Of a DNA stretch of 64,000 bases, positions 17,255-27,726 are shown piece after piece. The stretch covers positions 26,921-90,920 of the forward strand of contig NZ_JAJAEO010000187.1 in the NCBI RefSeq assembly GCF_020447225.1, written 5' to 3'. Position numbers and translations under genes: made by a program. The notes beneath the pieces are model-generated. The model was not told where the DNA came from, did no database searches, and saw only the letters and a program-made list of their open reading frames with translations. Source of the DNA: Methylophaga pinxianii (GTDB lineage: Bacteria; Pseudomonadota; Gammaproteobacteria; Nitrosococcales; Methylophagaceae). The first letter of the stretch is position 1. Each line of letters begins with the position of its first letter.

Positions 17255-19150
17255 TTAAACCTCTGCAGTTTCTGCGTTTTCGAGTATTTCACTGGCCTCA
17301 AGCCAGTCCATTTCAGCCTGTTCCAGTGCAGATTTAGTTGCTGCTTGTTGTTGTAACAGGTTTTTTAACTTTTCTTTATTAGCTACTTCATACAATGTTG
17401 TATCTGCCAGTTGTGTTTCAATACTGGCCAATTCGGCATTCACCTTATCCAGCATCTGCTCGGCTTTTTTAACTTGATTACGCAGTGGTTGTAATTTTTG
17501 GCGTTGTTGCGCTGCCGCCTGACGATCCAGTTTTTTTGCGTTATGGGCCGCAGGGCTTTTATCAGTAGCAATATTTCCCGTATCACGCCCCAGCCGCAGT
17601 TGCCGGTAATCCTCTAGATCCCCCTCAAAAACATCGGCTTTACCATCGGCGACCAACCAAAGATCATCAGTGACATTACGCAGGAAATAGCGGTCATGCG
17701 AAACCACCACTAATGCACCTTCATATTCCTGTAATGCCATGGTAAGAGCCAAACGCATTTCTAAATCCAGGTGATTGGTTGGCTCATCCAGTAATAGCAG
17801 CGCCGGACGCTGATACACCAAGAGAGCAAGCACCAGCCGGGCTTTTTCACCACCTGAAAATGGCGCAACCGGTTCCAGAGCGGTATCACCATTAAAACCA
17901 AAACCACCCAGAAAATTACGGCAATCCTGTTCGGTCGCCATGGGATCCAGCCTCTGCAAGTGCTTCAATGCACTTTCATCAGGACGTAATTGTTCCAGTT
18001 GATGCTGGGCAAAGTAACCAATAACAATATCTTTGCCTTCTCGACGCTTGCCACTAAGTGGCCCAAGTTCTCCGGCGATTAACTTGATTAATGTCGATTT
18101 ACCGGCGCCATTGGGTCCTAACAAACCAATACGATCACCTGGTGCAAGGTGGAGCTTAATATTATCGATTAACGGGGTTTGTTGATAGCCGACACTGGCT
18201 TTATCCAGCGCGAGAATTGGTGTGGTTAAACGCCGTGGCTCAAAAAAGCTGAAATGGAACGGTGAATCCACATGTGCCGGAGCAATCTTTTCCATGCGTT
18301 CCAGGGCTTTTATTCGACTTTGGGCCTGTTTGGCTTTGGTCGCTTTAGCTTTAAAGCGGTTTACAAAATCACGGATATGCGCGATTTCTGATTGCTGTTT
18401 CTGATAGGCAGCTTGTTGATTCGCCAAGTGTTCCGCACGCGCTAATTCAAAATCTGAATAATTACCGGTATACAATTTGATGCGCTGTTGTTCGATATGG
18501 GCGATATGCGTAACCACCCTATCCAGAAATTCCCGATCATGAGAGATGACTAACAGCGTTCCGGCATAACTGCGTAGCCATTCCTCCAGCCAGTAAACCG
18601 CTTCCAGATCCAGGTGATTAGTCGGTTCATCCAGCAGTAACAAATCACTGCGACACATTAATGCCTGGGCCAGATTAAGCCGCATGCGCCAACCACCAGA
18701 AAATATTTTGACGGCTTTTTCCTGTTGATCGGCACTGAAACCTAAACCATGCAGTAATTTTGCTGCACGACTGCGGCCGGTGTAACCGTCAATCAATCCT
18801 ATTTTGTCATGCAATTGGGTTTGCAAATGACCATCGCCATTTTGCTCTGCTTCAGACAGCTGTACCAGTAAATGGCTAAGCTCTTCATCACCTTGCAGCA
18901 CATAGTCAATGGCTGCAGTGTCCACCGCGGGTGTTTCCTGTGCAACATGAGCTATCACCCAGGTTTCAGGCAATGTCAGATCACCACTATCCGCATGGAT
19001 TTCATTACGGATCATCGCAAACAGACTGGATTTACCGGTACCATTTGCACCGGTTAAACCAATACGTTGGCCAGGATGAATGACCAGGTTGGCCGCCTCA
19101 AACAGCAATCGCGGTCCGCGACGTAAAGAAAGTTGACTGAAATTTATCAT
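17255..19150 (-). CDS. yheS: ABC-F ATPase YheS
   Basis: 631 residues, paired ABC modules with Walker A GANGTGKSS and GPNGAGKST, signatures FSGGWRMRL and FSGGEKARL, and two [13 protein letters not shown] boxes. RFKAKATKAKQAQSRIKALE between the domains is the P-site-tRNA-interaction linker. The C-terminus is coiled (about 535-630). Alignment from memory with E. coli YheS is strong across the full length (SGGWRMRLNLAQAL, APAHVDSPF). It probably rescues ribosomes paused on problematic nascent chains. It lies 67 nt after ung and 3 nt before uup. Confidence 0.92.
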   Translation of the reverse strand: MINFSQLSLRRGPRLLFEAANLVIHPGQRIGLTGANGTGKSSLFAMIRNEIHADSGDLTLPETWVIAHVAQETPAVDTAAIDYVLQGDEELSHLLVQLSEAEQNGDGHLQTQLHDKIGLIDGYTGRSRAAKLLHGLGFSADQQEKAVKIFSGGWRMRLNLAQALMCRSDLLLLDEPTNHLDLEAVYWLEEWLRSYAGTLLVISHDREFLDRVVTHIAHIEQQRIKLYTGNYSDFELARAEHLANQQAAYQKQQSEIAHIRDFVNRFKAKATKAKQAQSRIKALERMEKIAPAHVDSPFHFSFFEPRRLTTPILALDKASVGYQQTPLIDNIKLHLAPGDRIGLLGPNGAGKSTLIKLIAGELGPLSGKRREGKDIVIGYFAQHQLEQLRPDESALKHLQRLDPMATEQDCRNFLGGFGFNGDTALEPVAPFSGGEKARLVLALLVYQRPALLLLDEPTNHLDLEMRLALTMALQEYEGALVVVSHDRYFLRNVTDDLWLVADGKADVFEGDLEDYRQLRLGRDTGNIATDKSPAAHNAKKLDRQAAAQQRQKLQPLRNQVKKAEQMLDKVNAELASIETQLADTTLYEVANKEKLKNLLQQQAATKSALEQAEMDWLEASEILENAETAEV

Positions 19151-19217
19151 GGCGCGAATTGTATCAAGCCTGCCGGTCGGCTGTATTGGAGAAATAGTTT
19201 AAGTGTTCGGTAAATCG

Positions 19218-19904
19218 CTAAACTGATTGAGGCAATTGCCAATCTATAGGCGTTTGGCCATGCTGTTGTAAATATTTGTTTGCCTGGCTGAAATGCTTGC
19301 AGCCGAGAAAACCGCGATGAGCTGACAAAGGTGACGGATGCGGTGCTTTTAATACCAGATGTCGATCATTATCAATCGCAGCACCTTTTTTTTGTGCGTA
19401 GCTGCCCCACAGCATAAAAACGACATGTTCACGTTGTTGATTCACCAGACTGATCACCTTATCTGTGAATTGCTCCCATCCTTTTCCCTGATGGGCATTG
19501 GCTTGACCATGTTCAACCGTTAACACTGCATTGAGCAATAAAACCCCTTGTTTCGCCCAGGACTCCAGATAGCCATGCTTGACCGGCGCAATACCAAGAT
19601 CATTATTCAACTCTTTATAAATATTGATTAATGAGGGTGGGATAGACACACCCGGCTTCACTGAAAAACACAAACCATGTGCCTGTTCTGGTTGATGATA
19701 AGGGTCCTGACCAAGAATCACTACTTTGACTTGAGATAATGGTGTGGTTTCAAGCGCATGAAACCAGTTTGCTGAGTGTGGATAAATGACTTTTTGTTGG
19801 CTTTTTTGCTGTTGTAAAAATTGCTTTAACTGCTGCATATAAGGCTGTTCAAATTCCTTCCCAAGAACTGCCTGCCATTCTGGTGCTTTTTGTAAAGCCT
19901 TCAT
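19218..19904 (-). CDS. ung: Uracil-DNA glycosylase (family 1)
   Basis: 228 residues. Ung removes uracil from DNA. The catalytic GQDPYHQ (Asp about 67) and the HPSPLS loop (His about 190) are intact, along with [11 protein letters not shown] and the [11 protein letters not shown] uracil-binding segment. A GTG directly before the ATG is possible, but GAGGA lies 5-7 nt before the ATG at 19904, which is chosen. It may be the first gene of an ung-yheS-uup transcript, since no terminator separates them. Confidence 0.96.
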   Translation of the reverse strand: MKALQKAPEWQAVLGKEFEQPYMQQLKQFLQQQKSQQKVIYPHSANWFHALETTPLSQVKVVILGQDPYHQPEQAHGLCFSVKPGVSIPPSLINIYKELNNDLGIAPVKHGYLESWAKQGVLLLNAVLTVEHGQANAHQGKGWEQFTDKVISLVNQQREHVVFMLWGSYAQKKGAAIDNDRHLVLKAPHPSPLSAHRGFLGCKHFSQANKYLQQHGQTPIDWQLPQSV

Positions 19905-20126
19905 CACTTCCTCACTTTAAAATAATTGCCACTTAATTTTGACTTCCTCGGCCAATATTGCAACTCAATTATAAAGTTATCAGTCAGATTCGCACTGCTT
20001 GCAAACACGAGATACTGAAAAAGTAAGACGAATAGACAAGCTATAAAGTTACTGTTATTTTCAACAGATACCATTTGCAGTCATTGCAGGGAGTGCCGCA
20101 AAAGTATCTTTATACAAGGAATCGCG

Positions 20127-21179
20127 ATGGATAGTAATAGCGCCAATGTTTTGATCGTCGATGATGTACCTGACAATATCCAGGTGGCGATGAATTTTTT
20201 AAAAGAAGAGCCCTACAATCTTTCCTTTGCAACCCGGGGACAGGAAGCTCTGGCATTAATGCGAACACATGACTACGACTTGATTCTGCTTGATATCATG
20301 ATGCCGGATATGGATGGTTATGAGGTTTGTCGTCGAATTAAGGCAGAACCACGCTTTCAGGATATTCCGATTATCTTCGTAACCGCCAAAGTTGACGTTG
20401 ATTCGATTAGTCAGGGTTTCCAGGCTGGCGCCGTTGACTATCTCTGTAAACCCTTCCATGCAGAAGAGCTCCTGGCTAGAGTGAATACTCACCTGACCCT
20501 CTATCGAGCTAAAAAGCTTTTACAACAACACAACCTTTCGTTACAACAAAAGTACGAGCAAAACCAACAACGTCTGCTAACAGAGCTCGAGCAGAATCAG
20601 TTGGAAATGATTTATGTACTAACCGAGCTGATGGAGTCTACCTCGGATGAAACCGGTAAACATATTCGCCGAGTAGCAGAATGCTGTAGATTGCTGGCTC
20701 TCTACCATGAAAGTCTGACGGATGAAGATGCCGATATCTTATTCCATGCAGCGCCCATGCATGATATTGGCAAAATTACCATTCCCCATTCCATCTTACA
20801 TAAACCGGGCAAGCTGACTGAAGATGAGTTTGCCATCATGAAAACGCATACCACTCGGGCTTATCAACTGCTTAATAATTCCAAACGCAAATACACCAAA
20901 GCTGCGGCCATCATTGCTCATCAACACCATGAAAAATGGGATGGTTCGGGCTATCCCCAAGGATTGAAAGCGCAGGATATACATATCTACGGCCGAATCG
21001 TCGGTTTAATTGATGTATTTGATGCCTTGATGCACAAACGTGTCTATAAAGATGCCTGGACATTAGAAGCCACGATTGACTACATCAAAAAACATAGTAG
21101 TAGCCAATTTGATCCCTACCTGGTCAATCTACTACTGGAACATTTGGATGAATTTGTTGCCATTTCCGATCAAAACTGA
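20127..21179 (+). CDS. Response regulator with HD-GYP c-di-GMP phosphodiesterase domain
   Basis: 350 residues. The receiver domain (about 7-125) has acidic pocket DD at 12-13, phospho-acceptor D56 (LILLDIMMPDMDGYE) and K108. A helical linker follows, then the HD-GYP domain with HD at 212-213 (APMHDIGKITIP), HQHHEKWDGSGYPQGL around 265-280 and the DVFDALMHKRVYK helix. These domains hydrolyse c-di-GMP with two or three metal ions. AAGGAA lies before the ATG. The next gene, a hybrid kinase, overlaps its end by 32 nt, so the pair probably signals together. Confidence 0.93.
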   Translation: MDSNSANVLIVDDVPDNIQVAMNFLKEEPYNLSFATRGQEALALMRTHDYDLILLDIMMPDMDGYEVCRRIKAEPRFQDIPIIFVTAKVDVDSISQGFQAGAVDYLCKPFHAEELLARVNTHLTLYRAKKLLQQHNLSLQQKYEQNQQRLLTELEQNQLEMIYVLTELMESTSDETGKHIRRVAECCRLLALYHESLTDEDADILFHAAPMHDIGKITIPHSILHKPGKLTEDEFAIMKTHTTRAYQLLNNSKRKYTKAAAIIAHQHHEKWDGSGYPQGLKAQDIHIYGRIVGLIDVFDALMHKRVYKDAWTLEATIDYIKKHSSSQFDPYLVNLLLEHLDEFVAISDQN

Positions 21180-24100
21180 CTGGCTGTTATTTTTTGTTCT
21201 ACTGATGCTCAGCTGTCGACTGTCGGCACTGACATTTACCCCAGAAGAACAGGCATGGATGGCTGAAAACCCGGAGATTCTGCTAGGAGCAGATTTTAGT
21301 TGGGCACCTTACGATTTTATTAATGAAGAAGGTGAACATGATGGTATTGCAACCGATGTATTAAAGCTCATCAGTGCAAAAAGCGGCCTTAAAATTACCG
21401 TTGAACCGGATGTCTGGGCCAATACCATGGAAAAAATGCGTACGGGTAAACTCATGGGATTGAGTTGTGCCGCGGCGACTCAGCAACGACAGGATTTCTT
21501 ATTATTTTCCAAACCATACGTAAGCCTTTCCTTAGGTATCATTGTTCAGCAACACCGTGACGATATCCAATCCATGGAGGATTTGTTAGGCCTCACGGTC
21601 GCGGTCAATAAAGATTCTTATCTGCATAACTGGCTGAAAATAAATTATCCCGATTTGGATCTGCTTCTGACCGATTCCAATGATGACTCACTGGAAGCCG
21701 TTTCGTTTTCCAAAGCTGACGCCTATATTGGCAATATTGCTGTTGCAACCAATGTCATTAAACAGCGTTATTTGTCCAATCTGAGAGTGGTTGCCAAAGT
21801 GCCCAATTTCACTACAGACACCTCCGTCGCTATTGATAAACGTTATCCTCTGTTACATAGCATTATTGAAAAATCACTCTCTGCTATTACAGCAGCTGAA
21901 AAGCAGCAAATCATGGATAAATGGTATGCCGTGGTCAGTGACAGCTCGGCATTTGAAGTCTTGCCATTTGAACAGAGCCGACTGAATTTAACTGAAAGCG
22001 AACAGCAATGGATAAACAATAATCCTGTCGTGCGAATTGGCGTCGATCCTTACTGGCCGCCTTTTGATTTTATTGACAAAAATGGAATTCACAGCGGCAT
22101 CAGTGCTGACTATTTGCAGCTTATCAGCGAGCAAACCGGCCTGCAGTTTAAGCTTGAACCCTTACAGGATTGGCAGTCGGTCATTGAAGCGGCTCAAAAT
22201 AATGATATTGAACTGATTGCCGCCCTGTCACGAAATACCTTTCGTGAAACATTTCTGGATCTATCTATTCCCTATCTTGATTATCCTCTGGCCATCGCTA
22301 CCACTAAATTCGGCCACCTGACCAGCCTGGACGAGTTTAGTAATAAACCTGTCGGCGTGGTTAAAGGCTATTTTGCCGAATCGATATTACTGGCCTACTA
22401 TCCGGAAGTTGATATTGTCTATGTTCCAACAGTTCGTGATGGCTTGGCCATGCTGGCGGCAGAAGAAATCGATGCCTACTTTGATATTATTGCCACTATC
22501 ACTTACAACGCCAGTCAATCGGGTTTAACCCATCTGAATACCAGCATTGTTCGGGAATATTCCTCGGCATTACATATGGGGATTGTTGATGAGTACCCTG
22601 AACTCTTATCTATCATCAATAAAGCCCTGACAGCCATCACAGAGGAGGAAAAACGGACCATTGATCAACGCTGGATGTCTGTAAAAACTATTCAACGCAC
22701 TAACTACACCCTGCTGGCTCAGGTGGCAGGTGTGTTACTGCTTATCCTGCTTGCCAGTGCTTACTGGAATCGACGATTACGCATTGAAGTTAATAAACGT
22801 CTGGCCTCTGAACAAAAACTTCGGGATAGTGAAGCGCAGTTATTACATTTGATTAATGTCATGCCAATGAGCTTGATGGTAACTTCTGCTGCCGATGGTA
22901 GCATTTTGCTGGCCAATGAACATTGTTACAAAGAGCTGGGTTTTTCAGCTAAGCAGCAAGAATCGCTGAAAGTGCAGGATTTCTATGCAGATATCAGTCA
23001 ACGTAAGCATATATTAGAAAAACTGGCTGCTGAAGGTGAAGTCAATGGCGAGTTGGTTAAAATCAAGACCCAACATGGCTGCATAATTCAGGGTCTGTTT
23101 TCGATAATCTCCATTCAATATTTAGGGAAACCAGCTTTTCTCGGTTTTTACCTGAATATGGATGATCGCATCGCTTTAGAAGATTCGCTCAAGGAGGCCA
23201 AAACCCATGCAGAGGCGGCAAATCTCGCCAAATCTCAATTCCTCGCTAATATGAGTCACGAAATCCGCACTCCGATGAATGCCATTATGGGATTTACTGA
23301 ATTACTGGATGAACAAATCACCGAACCCAGGCTTAAATCCTTTATTAAAACGATCCGTGGTGCTGGAAACACCTTACTGCTGTTGATTAACGACATTCTC
23401 GATTTATCAAAAATTGAAGCCGGAAAACTGGTCCTCAACAAAACAGCAACCGATCCTCATCAATTATTCGATGAAATTGCCAATATGTTTATTCTGCAAA
23501 TCCGTAATAAAGATTTGGCATTTCATTTAGATATCGATCCAAACTTGCCTCATGGCTTATTGCTGGATGCCACCAGACTTCGGCAAGTGTTGTTTAACCT
23601 TATCAGTAATGCCGTTAAATTTACTGATACCGGCCATGTTCGTATTCATGTGCATGCCGATAATGTTGATGACCATTTGAGTAAATTGGATTTACATATC
23701 CTTGTTGAAGACACAGGTATCGGAATTGCGGAATCTGAAATTGAACACATTTTTGAAATCTTCGCCCAGCAATCTGGACAAGATGTTCGTAAATATGGCG
23801 GAACGGGACTCGGCTTATCCATCACTCGTCGCCTGGTAGAAATGATGGGCGGCAAAATACAATTGCAAAGCAAAAACGGTGGGGGTTCAGTATTCAGTAT
23901 TGATTTGCCCGGCGTTGATATAGCTGCTATTGCCAGTGACAAGCTTCGGCAACAAGCCCTGGCCTTCGATGCCAGTCATATCCGTTTTGAAGCGGCACAT
24001 ATGTTAATCGTTGATGATGTCGATCATAACCGTGAGCTTATTCGGCAGCATTTTATTAATAGTAATATCCAGACCAGCGAAGCTGACAATGGTCAGTTAG

Positions 24101-24678
24101 CAGTCGAGTTTGTTAAAAACCATCCGGTAGATCTGGTCTTGATGGATATTCGAATGCCGGTCATGGATGGTTATGAAGCTGCTCAGCGAATCAAAATGCT
24201 AAAACCCGACTTACCGGTGGTCGCATTGACGGCATCGGTGATGAAGGACGCTTACGAGCAGGATAAATTGCAACATTTTGATGCCTATCTGCGTAAGCCT
24301 GTACTGAGGAATGAGTTATTTCATGCCTTAAGTGTATTTTTACCTTATCAGACTGTTGATGTTCCGGTGAACACAACACCCCAGCAAGACTGGTCAAAAT
24401 TGGATAAACAGCAATTACTCTCGATTTTTAATCACTTCCAGACAGAGATGGATGAAGCTTGGCACAAAGCTATTCAGAGTAATAGCATGACCGATATTAA
24501 ACGGTTTGCTCATGAAATCGCCAAACTGGCCACGCAGTATCAGGTGGAGACACTGGATCGATATGCCAGCCAATTGCTGGAACGTATCGATGCCTTTGAT
24601 ATAGAAGGCATGCAGATATTATTAAAACAATTTCCTTCGATGGTGAGTGCCGTCCAACAAGCCATCCGAACAGATTAA
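21148..24678 (+). CDS. BvgS-like hybrid sensor histidine kinase
   Basis: 1176 residues. A signal/anchor (DWLLFFVLLMLSCRLSA) leads to two periplasmic SBP_bac_3 Venus-flytrap domains (about 35-270 and 280-520) and a membrane helix (about 528-548). A PAS-like domain (about 570-675) follows, then HisKA with H704 (SHEIRTPMN), HATPase (NLISNAVKF, DTGIGI, GGTGLGL), and a receiver with D1000 (LMDIRMPVMDGYE). The last ~100 residues are helical with H1122 (FAHEIAKLA), Hpt-like but lacking the usual HxLKG. An upstream in-frame start at 21076 would overlap the HD-GYP gene by 104 nt and bury the signal peptide, so 21148 is preferred. Ligand unknown; the small-molecule-binding fold is shared with amino-acid binding proteins. 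Confidence 0.9.
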   Translation: MNLLPFPIKTDWLLFFVLLMLSCRLSALTFTPEEQAWMAENPEILLGADFSWAPYDFINEEGEHDGIATDVLKLISAKSGLKITVEPDVWANTMEKMRTGKLMGLSCAAATQQRQDFLLFSKPYVSLSLGIIVQQHRDDIQSMEDLLGLTVAVNKDSYLHNWLKINYPDLDLLLTDSNDDSLEAVSFSKADAYIGNIAVATNVIKQRYLSNLRVVAKVPNFTTDTSVAIDKRYPLLHSIIEKSLSAITAAEKQQIMDKWYAVVSDSSAFEVLPFEQSRLNLTESEQQWINNNPVVRIGVDPYWPPFDFIDKNGIHSGISADYLQLISEQTGLQFKLEPLQDWQSVIEAAQNNDIELIAALSRNTFRETFLDLSIPYLDYPLAIATTKFGHLTSLDEFSNKPVGVVKGYFAESILLAYYPEVDIVYVPTVRDGLAMLAAEEIDAYFDIIATITYNASQSGLTHLNTSIVREYSSALHMGIVDEYPELLSIINKALTAITEEEKRTIDQRWMSVKTIQRTNYTLLAQVAGVLLLILLASAYWNRRLRIEVNKRLASEQKLRDSEAQLLHLINVMPMSLMVTSAADGSILLANEHCYKELGFSAKQQESLKVQDFYADISQRKHILEKLAAEGEVNGELVKIKTQHGCIIQGLFSIISIQYLGKPAFLGFYLNMDDRIALEDSLKEAKTHAEAANLAKSQFLANMSHEIRTPMNAIMGFTELLDEQITEPRLKSFIKTIRGAGNTLLLLINDILDLSKIEAGKLVLNKTATDPHQLFDEIANMFILQIRNKDLAFHLDIDPNLPHGLLLDATRLRQVLFNLISNAVKFTDTGHVRIHVHADNVDDHLSKLDLHILVEDTGIGIAESEIEHIFEIFAQQSGQDVRKYGGTGLGLSITRRLVEMMGGKIQLQSKNGGGSVFSIDLPGVDIAAIASDKLRQQALAFDASHIRFEAAHMLIVDDVDHNRELIRQHFINSNIQTSEADNGQLAVEFVKNHPVDLVLMDIRMPVMDGYEAAQRIKMLKPDLPVVALTASVMKDAYEQDKLQHFDAYLRKPVLRNELFHALSVFLPYQTVDVPVNTTPQQDWSKLDKQQLLSIFNHFQTEMDEAWHKAIQSNSMTDIKRFAHEIAKLATQYQVETLDRYASQLLERIDAFDIEGMQILLKQFPSMVSAVQQAIRTD

Positions 24679-24742
24679 CCCGGGGTGTGATTTGTTCTTT
24701 ACTTTTTATACAATGCCCACACATTGTAATTGAGATGAACAG

Positions 24743-25138
24743 ATGAACTCCGAGTTAAAAACGGATGCACATTGGCGTCAACAACTTAATGAAGAGCAAT
24801 ATCGTGTCACCCGGCAGGCTGGGACAGAACCGCCTTTTTCCGGCGAATATGTCGATCATGACGAACATGGCCATTATCACTGTGTCTGTTGTGGTCAAGC
24901 CTTATTTGCTTCTGATGCCAAATTTGATGCTGGTTGCGGTTGGCCAAGTTTTTATTCTCAGCTGGAACATGGCGTCGTAACGCATCATCCTGATTACAGC
25001 CATAACATGGACCGTACTGAAGTTCGCTGTCAGCAATGTGAAGCACATTTAGGCCATGTTTTTGATGATGGCCCCGCTCCCACCGGACTTCGCTATTGTA
25101 TTAATTCGGTGGCACTCGATTTTCATGATAAAGACTGA
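24743..25138 (+). CDS. msrB: Peptide methionine-(R)-S-oxide reductase MsrB
   Basis: 131 residues. MsrB reduces the R-epimer of methionine sulfoxide. Two zinc-binding CxxC pairs (CVCC near 49-52, CQQC near 95-98), GCGWPSF and the catalytic Cys in [11 protein letters not shown] are all present. No signal peptide, so cytosolic. The downstream GIY-YIG gene starts inside its last five codons, giving translational coupling. Confidence 0.95.
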   Translation: MNSELKTDAHWRQQLNEEQYRVTRQAGTEPPFSGEYVDHDEHGHYHCVCCGQALFASDAKFDAGCGWPSFYSQLEHGVVTHHPDYSHNMDRTEVRCQQCEAHLGHVFDDGPAPTGLRYCINSVALDFHDKD

Positions 25139-25394
25139 GTGGACGCTGTATATCATCCAGGCCGCAAATGGCCATCTATATACTGGCATTACAACTAATC
25201 TGCAAAGACGCTTAAAACAACATCAGAACCATAATGGCGGCGCTCGCTTTTTTCGCACCAGCGAGGCCCAGAAAGTGGTCTATCAGGAACAACACCCGGA
25301 TCGCAGCAGCGCCAGTCGTCGTGAAGCCGCAATCAAAAAACTCAGCAGACGCCATAAACTGATCCTTATCGGTAACGCATCAGACCATGTATAA
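25125..25394 (+). CDS. GIY-YIG nuclease-domain protein (YhbQ/UPF0213-like)
   Basis: 89 residues. A single GIY-YIG-type fold: [18 protein letters not shown] is the degenerate GIY...YIG (LYII / LYTG), followed by the catalytic-type Arg in NLQRRLKQH and the conserved Glu in REAAIKKL. Small free-standing members are common; DNA-cleaving activity has been reported for some, but biological roles are poorly known. ATG at 25125 overlaps the msrB end; the longer upstream frame would run within msrB and adds nothing family-like. Confidence 0.82.
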   Translation: MIKTEWTLYIIQAANGHLYTGITTNLQRRLKQHQNHNGGARFFRTSEAQKVVYQEQHPDRSSASRREAAIKKLSRRHKLILIGNASDHV

Positions 25395-25448
25395 TGGGGC
25401 GTTTTTTCAGCACGTCTGAATTTCTCCTTTAGATACAGGATTTTAACT

Positions 25449-27047
25449 TTGTTAAGCACTGCTAACATCACCATGCAATTCGGGGCCAAGCCCTTATTCG
25501 AGAATGTCTCAGTAAAATTTGGCGGAGGCAATCGTTATGGCCTGATTGGCGCAAATGGTTGTGGTAAATCGACTTTCATGAAAATTCTGGCCGGCGTGCA
25601 AGAACCCACCTCGGGTAATGTGAGTTATGACCCGAATGAATCCTATGCCGTATTAAAGCAAGATCAGTTTGCTTATGAAGATCAGCGTGTTATTGATGTG
25701 GTGATCATGGGGCAACCGGAATTATGGGAAGTCCATCGTGAACGGGACCGCATTTATAATCTGCCGGAAATGAGTGAAGAAGATGGCCTGAAAGTCGCTG
25801 AACTTGAAGGTCAATATGCTGAGATGGATGGTTATACAGCGGAATCCCGTGCGGGTGAGTTGTTATTAGGGGTGGGCATTCCGGTCGAACAGCATTATGG
25901 GCCAATGAGCGAAATTGCTCCCGGCTGGAAACTGCGTATCCTGCTGGCTCAGGTACTGTTTGCTGATCCCGATATCATGTTGCTTGATGAACCGACCAAC
26001 CATCTGGATATCAATACCATTCGCTGGCTGGAAGATGTCTTGAGCCAGCGTAACAGTACCATGATCATTATTTCGCATGATCGTCACTTTTTAAATCGTA
26101 TCTGTACACATATGGCGGATATGGATTATGGCGAGTTACGGATTTATCCAGGTAATTATGATGAGTACATGATTGCCTCGACTCAGGCACGCGAGCGTCT
26201 ACAGTCTGATAACGCCAAGAAAAAAGCGCAAATAAAAGAGCTGCAGGAATTCGTTTCACGCTTTTCTGCCAATGCTTCCAAAGCAAAACAAGCAACTTCC
26301 CGGCAAAAGCAAATGGAAAAGATTCAGCTGGATGACATCAAACCTTCCAGCCGAGTGAATCCATTTATCCGCTTTAATCAGGAAAAGAAACTGTTTCGTA
26401 ATGCATTGGAAGTCAGCAAGCTGACACAGGGTTACGATAACGAAAAACCGTTGTTTGAAAATTTCAGCTTTATGGCGGAGGTCGGTGAAAAAATTGCTGT
26501 TATCGGTCCTAATGGTATTGGTAAAACGACCTTTGTAAAAACCCTCGTCGGTGAACTGGCCCCTATATCCGGTAATGTAAAATGGTCGGAAAATGCCAAT
26601 ATTGGTTATTACGCTCAAGACCATGACCATTTGTTTAAAAACAATATGACCTTGTTTGAGTGGATGTCACAATGGGGTAGTCCTGAAGATGACGAGCAGG
26701 TTATTCGTGGCACCTTAGGTCGTCTGCTGTTCTCAGGTCATATGATCGATAAAAAGGTTAATGTGTTATCCGGTGGCGAAAAAGGCCGCATGTTGTTCGG
26801 CAAACTCATCCTGCAAAAACCTAATATTCTGGTTATGGATGAACCGACCAACCATATGGATATGGAATCCATCGAATCGCTTAATCTGGCGCTGGAAAAT
26901 TATGAAGGCACGTTGATTTTTGTTTCTCATGATCGCGAATTTGTCTCCTCATTGGCAACCCGCGTTTTTGATATGGAAAATGAAGGGATAACAGACTTTA
27001 CCGGCACCTATGATGAATATCTGAAAAGCCTCGGTATTCATAATTAA
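25449..27047 (+). CDS. ybiT: ABC-F ATPase YbiT
   Basis: 532 residues starting at TTG. The N-terminus [20 protein letters not shown] aligns directly with E. coli YbiT, and no ATG near it gives a better start. Walker [10 protein letters not shown] and [21 protein letters not shown] and [12 protein letters not shown]; second signature [11 protein letters not shown]. The first signature position is degenerate, IAPGWKLRI in place of LSGG, as in YbiT generally. The linker [20 protein letters not shown] contacts tRNA in the family. It is the third ABC-F gene of this window and is monocistronic. Confidence 0.93.
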   Translation: MLSTANITMQFGAKPLFENVSVKFGGGNRYGLIGANGCGKSTFMKILAGVQEPTSGNVSYDPNESYAVLKQDQFAYEDQRVIDVVIMGQPELWEVHRERDRIYNLPEMSEEDGLKVAELEGQYAEMDGYTAESRAGELLLGVGIPVEQHYGPMSEIAPGWKLRILLAQVLFADPDIMLLDEPTNHLDINTIRWLEDVLSQRNSTMIIISHDRHFLNRICTHMADMDYGELRIYPGNYDEYMIASTQARERLQSDNAKKKAQIKELQEFVSRFSANASKAKQATSRQKQMEKIQLDDIKPSSRVNPFIRFNQEKKLFRNALEVSKLTQGYDNEKPLFENFSFMAEVGEKIAVIGPNGIGKTTFVKTLVGELAPISGNVKWSENANIGYYAQDHDHLFKNNMTLFEWMSQWGSPEDDEQVIRGTLGRLLFSGHMIDKKVNVLSGGEKGRMLFGKLILQKPNILVMDEPTNHMDMESIESLNLALENYEGTLIFVSHDREFVSSLATRVFDMENEGITDFTGTYDEYLKSLGIHN

Positions 27048-27058
27048 ATTCAATTATC

Positions 27059-27084
27059 ACCAATGCGCTTTTAAGCGCATTGGT
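27059..27084. terminator. Perfect 12-bp palindromic hairpin after ybiT
   Basis: ACCAATGCGCTT / AAGCGCATTGGT with a 2-nt loop, 12 nt after the ybiT stop. There is no T-run afterwards (TCCACTTCC), so it may slow polymerase or protect the mRNA end rather than act as a textbook terminator. Confidence 0.6.
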
Positions 27085-27150
27085 CCACTTCCCTCCCCCC
27101 GATTAGCATGCTATGTTGAAGCCCCAATAATATCGTTGAGGATTCACAGT

Positions 27151-27714
27151 ATGCTAAACCTTCACTCGATTAAATGGCCGGTACTGTTGGCCTCATTGTT
27201 TGCTCTCCTATCATTTACTGTCGCTTCATCTTCCTATGCCGCTTCTGCTTCAGAGATTGACATCAAAGTCGATGAGGCTTTGAAGCGCTTCCAAAAAGAG
27301 GTTTCAGGTGGTGATCGTTTTCTTGAAAAAGCTGCTGGCGTGTTGGTTTTCCCCGATATCATCAAAGCCGGTTTTGGTATTGGTGGTGAATATGGTGAAG
27401 GTGCCTTACGTATCGGCGGCACTACTGTGGATTATTACAACACTGCCGGTGCCTCGATCGGCTTTCAATTGGGAGCCCAGCAAAAAACGGTCATTCTGGT
27501 ATTTATGAATGATCAGGCTTTGAAACAGTTCCGAGACAGTGAAGGCTGGAAAGCCGGTGTCGATGGCTCGGTAGCCGTCGTTGAGTGGGGTGTAGGCGAA
27601 GACATCAACACTGTTGATATACAGGATCCCATTGTTGGGTTTGTATTCAGTAACAAAGGCTTAATGTATAACCTGACGCTCGAAGGCGCCAAGTTTACCA
27701 AGCTCAACAAATAA
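27151..27714 (+). CDS. Exported YSC84/SYLF lipid-binding domain protein
   Basis: 187 residues with a signal peptide (about 1-30, ending SSSYAASA). The rest is one YSC84 (SYLF) domain: KAAGVLVFPDIIKAGFGIGGEYGEGAL, TVDYYNTAGASIGFQLGAQ and IVGFVFSNKGLMYNLTLEGAKFTKL. Bacterial members are periplasmic or outer-membrane-associated and the domain binds lipids. ATG at 27151 has GAGGA; a GTG five codons upstream is less likely. It converges on the dodecin gene 12 nt away, with no visible terminator between. Confidence 0.88.
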   Translation: MLNLHSIKWPVLLASLFALLSFTVASSSYAASASEIDIKVDEALKRFQKEVSGGDRFLEKAAGVLVFPDIIKAGFGIGGEYGEGALRIGGTTVDYYNTAGASIGFQLGAQQKTVILVFMNDQALKQFRDSEGWKAGVDGSVAVVEWGVGEDINTVDIQDPIVGFVFSNKGLMYNLTLEGAKFTKLNK

Positions 27715-27726
27715 ATTGCTGGTTAT

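Noticed and set aside
21076-21147. Extended N-terminus of the hybrid kinase
   Set aside because: It would overlap the HD-GYP gene by 104 nt and place 24 residues before a clean signal peptide; the ATG at 21148 is more consistent.
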